Below are positions 6,512-8,316 of a stretch of 8,316 bases of DNA, in pieces. Origin of the DNA: Candidatus Parcubacteria bacterium (GTDB lineage: Bacteria > Patescibacteriota > Minisyncoccia > Phycocordibacterales > GCA-2747955); the NCBI GenBank assembly GCA_027024305.1, contig JALVSO010000076.1:1-8316 (forward strand). Direction: 5' to 3'. The notes under the pieces are model-generated. The model ran no database searches, had not been told where the DNA came from, and saw only the letters and a program-made list of their open reading frames with translations. A program made the position numbers and the translations under genes. Each line of letters starts with the position of its first letter. The first letter of the stretch is position 1.

Positions 6512-6573
6512 TGAAAAGCCCCTAGCAAGCTAGAGACTTTTCAGTACTGACTCGGAGCAAGCTCCAAATCAGT
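6512..6573 (-). ncRNA. Tandem CUUG-tetraloop hairpins, best folded as minus-strand RNA
   Basis: Two adjacent hairpins occupy 6512-6543 and 6546-6573. Read as minus-strand RNA both have a CUUG tetraloop (CUAG-CUUG-CUAG and GGAG-CUUG-CUCC). Their 3-nt internal segments pair through G-U and Watson-Crick pairs (UCU with GGG, UUU with GAG), giving continuous stems of 14 and 12 bp. Read as plus, the same segments become A-C mismatches. This asymmetry suggests the functional transcript is minus, toward the amidotransferase gene. Family unknown. Confidence 0.45.
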
Positions 6574-6642
6574 TCTTATATTATAGAAAATTATAGTTCC
6601 ATTGCAAGAACTCATTGTGGAAAACTTTTAAAATAAAAATGT

Positions 6643-6648
6643 TATAAT
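6643..6648 (+). promoter_or_regulatory. -10 box of the recombinase gene, leaderless architecture
   Basis: A perfect TATAAT is followed by six T and then the ATG at 6655, so the transcript should start at or very near the start codon. No good -35 hexamer at standard spacing was found. Confidence 0.55.
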
Positions 6649-6654
6649 TTTTTT

Positions 6655-7587
6655 ATGTCGCAAAATATTTCTAATTTGAAAGATGAATATCTACAATATT
6701 TGGAGATTGAAAAAGGCCGCTCCCTAAAAACTATTAAAAACTATGACCGCTATCTTTCTCGTTTTTTTTCCTTTGCTAAAATTAATACACCAGCCGAAAT
6801 TGATTTAAAAAAGATTAAAGAATTTCGTCTATTTCTTAATCGTCAAGAAAATAATAAAAAAGGCCTGGAAAAATCTAATTTAAAAAAAAATACTCAAAAC
6901 TATCATCTCATCGCTCTGCGCTCCTTCCTAAAATACTTGGCTAAAAATGATATTAAAGCCCTGGCTCCTGAAAAAATTGAATTGGCCAAAACTTCCCCCC
7001 GAGAACTGGATCTTATTTCTCGCCGGGAGTTTGAAAGGCTAATGGAAGAACCGGAAAATAAAAAGGGTGATAAAATGTTTCTAAAACAGGAGCAGGCTAT
7101 CTTAGAATTGCTCTATTCTACCGGTCTCCGTGTTTCAGAGCTTTGCTCCCTAAACTCCGATCTCAATTTAAAAGCCGATGAATTTTCCGTTCGGGGTAAA
7201 GGTGAAAAAGTTAGAATTGTCTTTCTATCGGACCGCGCCAAAAAAGCCATTAAAGAATACTTAGGCCTTCGTCGAGAAAAATTTGAATCCGGAGAAAAAC
7301 CTTTTCTATCGGAGGCTCTTTTCATAACCGGTCAGGGACAAAGAATCCACCCCCGCTTTGTTCAACGCCTGATTAAAAAAAGAGCCGCTCTGGCCGGTAT
7401 CAGTAAAAAAGTTACTCCCCACACCATTCGCCATTACTTCGCCACTGATTTGTTAAAAAATGGGGCCGACATTCGTTCGGTCCAAATGCTTCTGGGCCAT
7501 GCCTCCATCAACACCACCCAGGTCTATACCAATCTTTCCGATAAATTTTTAAAGGAAGTTCATAAAAAATTTCATGGAGATAAATAA
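6655..7587 (+). CDS. Xer-family tyrosine recombinase
   Basis: A 310-residue site-specific recombinase, the usual XerC/XerD length. The N-terminal SAM-like core-binding domain (about 5-100) contains GRSLKTIKNYDRYL. The catalytic domain has all expected residues: Arg159 in TGLRVSEL, Lys182 in RGKGEK, His256 and Arg259 in HTIRHYFAT, His282 in LLGHAS, and nucleophile Tyr291 in TTQVYTN. It could be the housekeeping chromosome-dimer resolvase, as streamlined bacteria often keep a single Xer protein, or an element integrase. No adjacent tRNA gene or clear attachment core was seen, which slightly favours Xer. It contains no Trp, so it is readable under both codes. ATG 6655 is set by the TATAAT box 6 nt upstream; stop TAA. 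I cannot separate XerC from XerD by eye. Confidence 0.92.
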   Translation: MSQNISNLKDEYLQYLEIEKGRSLKTIKNYDRYLSRFFSFAKINTPAEIDLKKIKEFRLFLNRQENNKKGLEKSNLKKNTQNYHLIALRSFLKYLAKNDIKALAPEKIELAKTSPRELDLISRREFERLMEEPENKKGDKMFLKQEQAILELLYSTGLRVSELCSLNSDLNLKADEFSVRGKGEKVRIVFLSDRAKKAIKEYLGLRREKFESGEKPFLSEALFITGQGQRIHPRFVQRLIKKRAALAGISKKVTPHTIRHYFATDLLKNGADIRSVQMLLGHASINTTQVYTNLSDKFLKEVHKKFHGDK

Positions 7588-7698
7588 ATATATTAACTCG
7601 ACTCAATAATTTAACTGAACACTTTATTAAAATTAAAAATAAATAATAAGTTAAAGAAAAACTGGACCCACGGTCACGATATTTTCATATTAAAAACA

Positions 7699-7727
7699 TT
7701 GACAAAGAAGACTTAATACTTTAAACT
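7699..7727 (+). promoter_or_regulatory. Sigma70-type promoter of the small membrane protein gene
   Basis: A perfect TTGACA (7699-7704), a 17-nt spacer and TAAACT (7722-7727) lie about 55 nt upstream of the GTG start. Unlike the other promoters in this window it leaves a real 5' leader, which contains a Shine-Dalgarno sequence. The rest of the 7588-7783 gap is AT-rich with nothing else recognised. Confidence 0.65.
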
Positions 7728-7783
7728 TATTGATAGTTTCATAATCAATCAAACAGAAGCCGGTAATCGGCAGGAGAAATAAA

Positions 7784-8134
7784 GTGGAAAAAGATGCAAA
7801 AAAAGCCATTCAAGTCTTTGCTCTGGTAATAATTTCAACCGCCTGCTTCGCGGTAAAAGAAAGATTCCCTATCGCAAGCCCCATTGTTTTTGTTATACTC
7901 CAAACAGCAATAATAATTAGGCTTTTTTTCTCCAAAAAGCCTGAGAATAAAAAAAAAGATATGGAGAATAACTGCATTTGCCCTGCCGAGTGCGACTGCG
8001 AATACCCTGAACCGGAAGAAGGGATTGCCCTGGTCAGCAACTCCTGCCCAATCCATAATTTGGACCCGGATCCCGACCCTGAATGTCCCCATACGGGGAT
8101 CCATAACAATGGCTATGAAGATAGCCCTGGCTAA
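7784..8134 (+). CDS. Small two-helix membrane protein with Cys/His-rich acidic tail, unknown function
   Basis: I do not recognise this 116-residue protein. Two hydrophobic segments (about 9-25 and 29-49) are separated by the short loop KERFP and followed by a basic stretch (KKPENKKK), which predicts an N-in, C-in hairpin by the positive-inside rule. The tail carries Cys64, Cys66, Cys70, Cys72, Cys88, His91, Cys101, His103 and His107, arranged as CxCx3CxC, CPIH and CPHTGIH, around an acidic DPDPDPE run. The spacing suggests metal binding (inference). GTG at 7784 was chosen because AGGAG (7772-7776) sits 7 nt upstream, the only clear Shine-Dalgarno in the window. It has its own promoter and terminator, so it is a single-gene unit. 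Its composition is less AT-rich than the recombinase gene, which may hint at a different origin. Confidence 0.72.
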   Translation: MEKDAKKAIQVFALVIISTACFAVKERFPIASPIVFVILQTAIIIRLFFSKKPENKKKDMENNCICPAECDCEYPEPEEGIALVSNSCPIHNLDPDPDPECPHTGIHNNGYEDSPG

Positions 8135-8144
8135 AACTTTTTTC

Positions 8145-8171
8145 AAAAACCGGGCTGATGTCCGGTTTTTT
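8145..8171 (+). terminator. Intrinsic terminator of the small membrane protein gene
   Basis: Stem AAAAACCGG (8145-8153) / CCGGTTTTT (8162-8170) with an 8-nt loop and a T-run, 10 nt after the stop codon. Confidence 0.9.
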
Positions 8172-8201
8172 CTTTGTATCTATTAATTAGGCGTAAAGGC
8201 A

Positions 8202-8229
8202 AAATCCGGTGGGTAAAATCACCGGATTT
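8202..8229. repeat. Inverted repeat, 10-bp stem
   Basis: AAATCCGGTG (8202-8211) pairs with CACCGGATTT (8220-8229) across an 8-nt loop. No T-run follows. It shares the TCCGGT core with the terminator just upstream. Confidence 0.6.
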
Positions 8230-8255
8230 CCTTTATCTGTAACAAAGACCAAAGA

Positions 8256-8279
8256 TTATCTATTTTGTAAAATAGATAA
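8256..8279. repeat. 11-bp inverted repeat next to a possible start codon
   Basis: TTATCTATTTT (8256-8266) and its exact complement (8269-8279) flank GT. GACCA (8247-8251) and TGGTC (8281-8285) extend the symmetry. An ATG at 8280 opens a frame that runs off the window, encoding about 12 mostly basic residues; this is too short to call as a gene. The repeat could be an operator. Confidence 0.5.
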
Positions 8280-8316
8280 ATGGTCAAAATAACAAAAAGA
8301 AGGGCTAAAAGATGTC

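Larger units (their letters stand above)
6300..6654. other. 355-bp non-coding interval with three strong hairpins
   Basis: It separates the divergently oriented amidotransferase and recombinase genes. The part next to the amidotransferase is AT-rich promoter-like sequence. The centre (about 6449-6573) carries three hairpins described separately. The right end carries the recombinase promoter. No convincing gene was found on either strand; an 83-codon minus-strand frame that opens only if UGA is sense is discussed under rejected items. Confidence 0.7.

Noticed and set aside
6364..6615. 83-codon minus-strand ORF that opens when UGA is sense (one UGA codon)
   Set aside because: It runs straight through three strong hairpins, has an odd Ser/Cys/Leu-rich composition and resembles no protein I know. 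It is most likely a by-product of the structured DNA.
6300..6654. dif or integrase attachment site beside the recombinase gene
   Set aside because: No 28-bp site with 11-6-11 architecture and no direct repeat pair could be identified; the hairpins are longer and read better as RNA structures.
1..8316. CRISPR arrays, transposases or insertion-sequence ends
   Set aside because: No regularly spaced repeats, no transposase motifs and no target-site duplications were seen.

Overview
This is an AT-rich, gene-dense bacterial window. It shows a feature that a standard-code annotation would misread: UGA is used as a sense codon and its context says tryptophan. Leucyl-tRNA synthetase (16 in-frame UGA), glutamate dehydrogenase (2) and a class I glutamine amidotransferase (1) look like strings of broken ORFs under the standard code. 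Each becomes a single intact reading frame, with no frame change, if UGA is read through. The UGA codons fall at family-invariant Trp positions, for example NWCP and SSWYF in LeuRS, and IMAWMLDEY and SYFEW in GDH. None falls at an obvious Gly position, so this is not the UGA=Gly code of Gracilibacteria and Absconditabacteria. Every gene whose end is visible stops at TAA. TGG is also used for Trp (I count 11 TGG and 19 TGA).

The gene content (small P-loop kinases, GDH, a GuaA-like amidotransferase, a Xer-type recombinase, RelBE), the compact spacing and the apparently leaderless promoters suggest a streamlined bacterium. A Patescibacteria/CPR-type lineage is my best guess. GDH and the amidotransferase argue against a Mollicute. 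No rRNA or other phylogenetic marker is present, so the placement is inference.

Layout. Positions 1-2168 (minus) hold leuS, cut by the left edge, with a Nudix domain inserted in the editing region. Immediately upstream in the same operon is a thymidylate-kinase-like gene (2173-2736, minus). It is divergent from a second P-loop nucleotide kinase (2773-3339, plus) across only 36 bp. Next come a set of palindromes (3359-3446), a RelB/DinJ-RelE/YafQ type toxin-antitoxin operon (3505-4040) and a relatively GC-rich, multi-hairpin segment ending in a strong terminator (4041-4190). Glutamate dehydrogenase (4202-5449, minus) and the glutamine amidotransferase (5553-6299, minus) follow. A 355-bp non-coding stretch with three strong hairpins precedes a XerC/D-family tyrosine recombinase (6655-7587, plus). 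The right end has a small two-helix membrane protein with a Cys/His-rich tail (7784-8134, plus), its terminator, and further inverted repeats.

GDH and the amidotransferase are both glutamate/glutamine enzymes and may serve nitrogen transfer together. The two kinases look like nucleotide or nucleoside salvage. The recombinase, toxin-antitoxin pair and small membrane protein contain no Trp at all and so read the same under either code.
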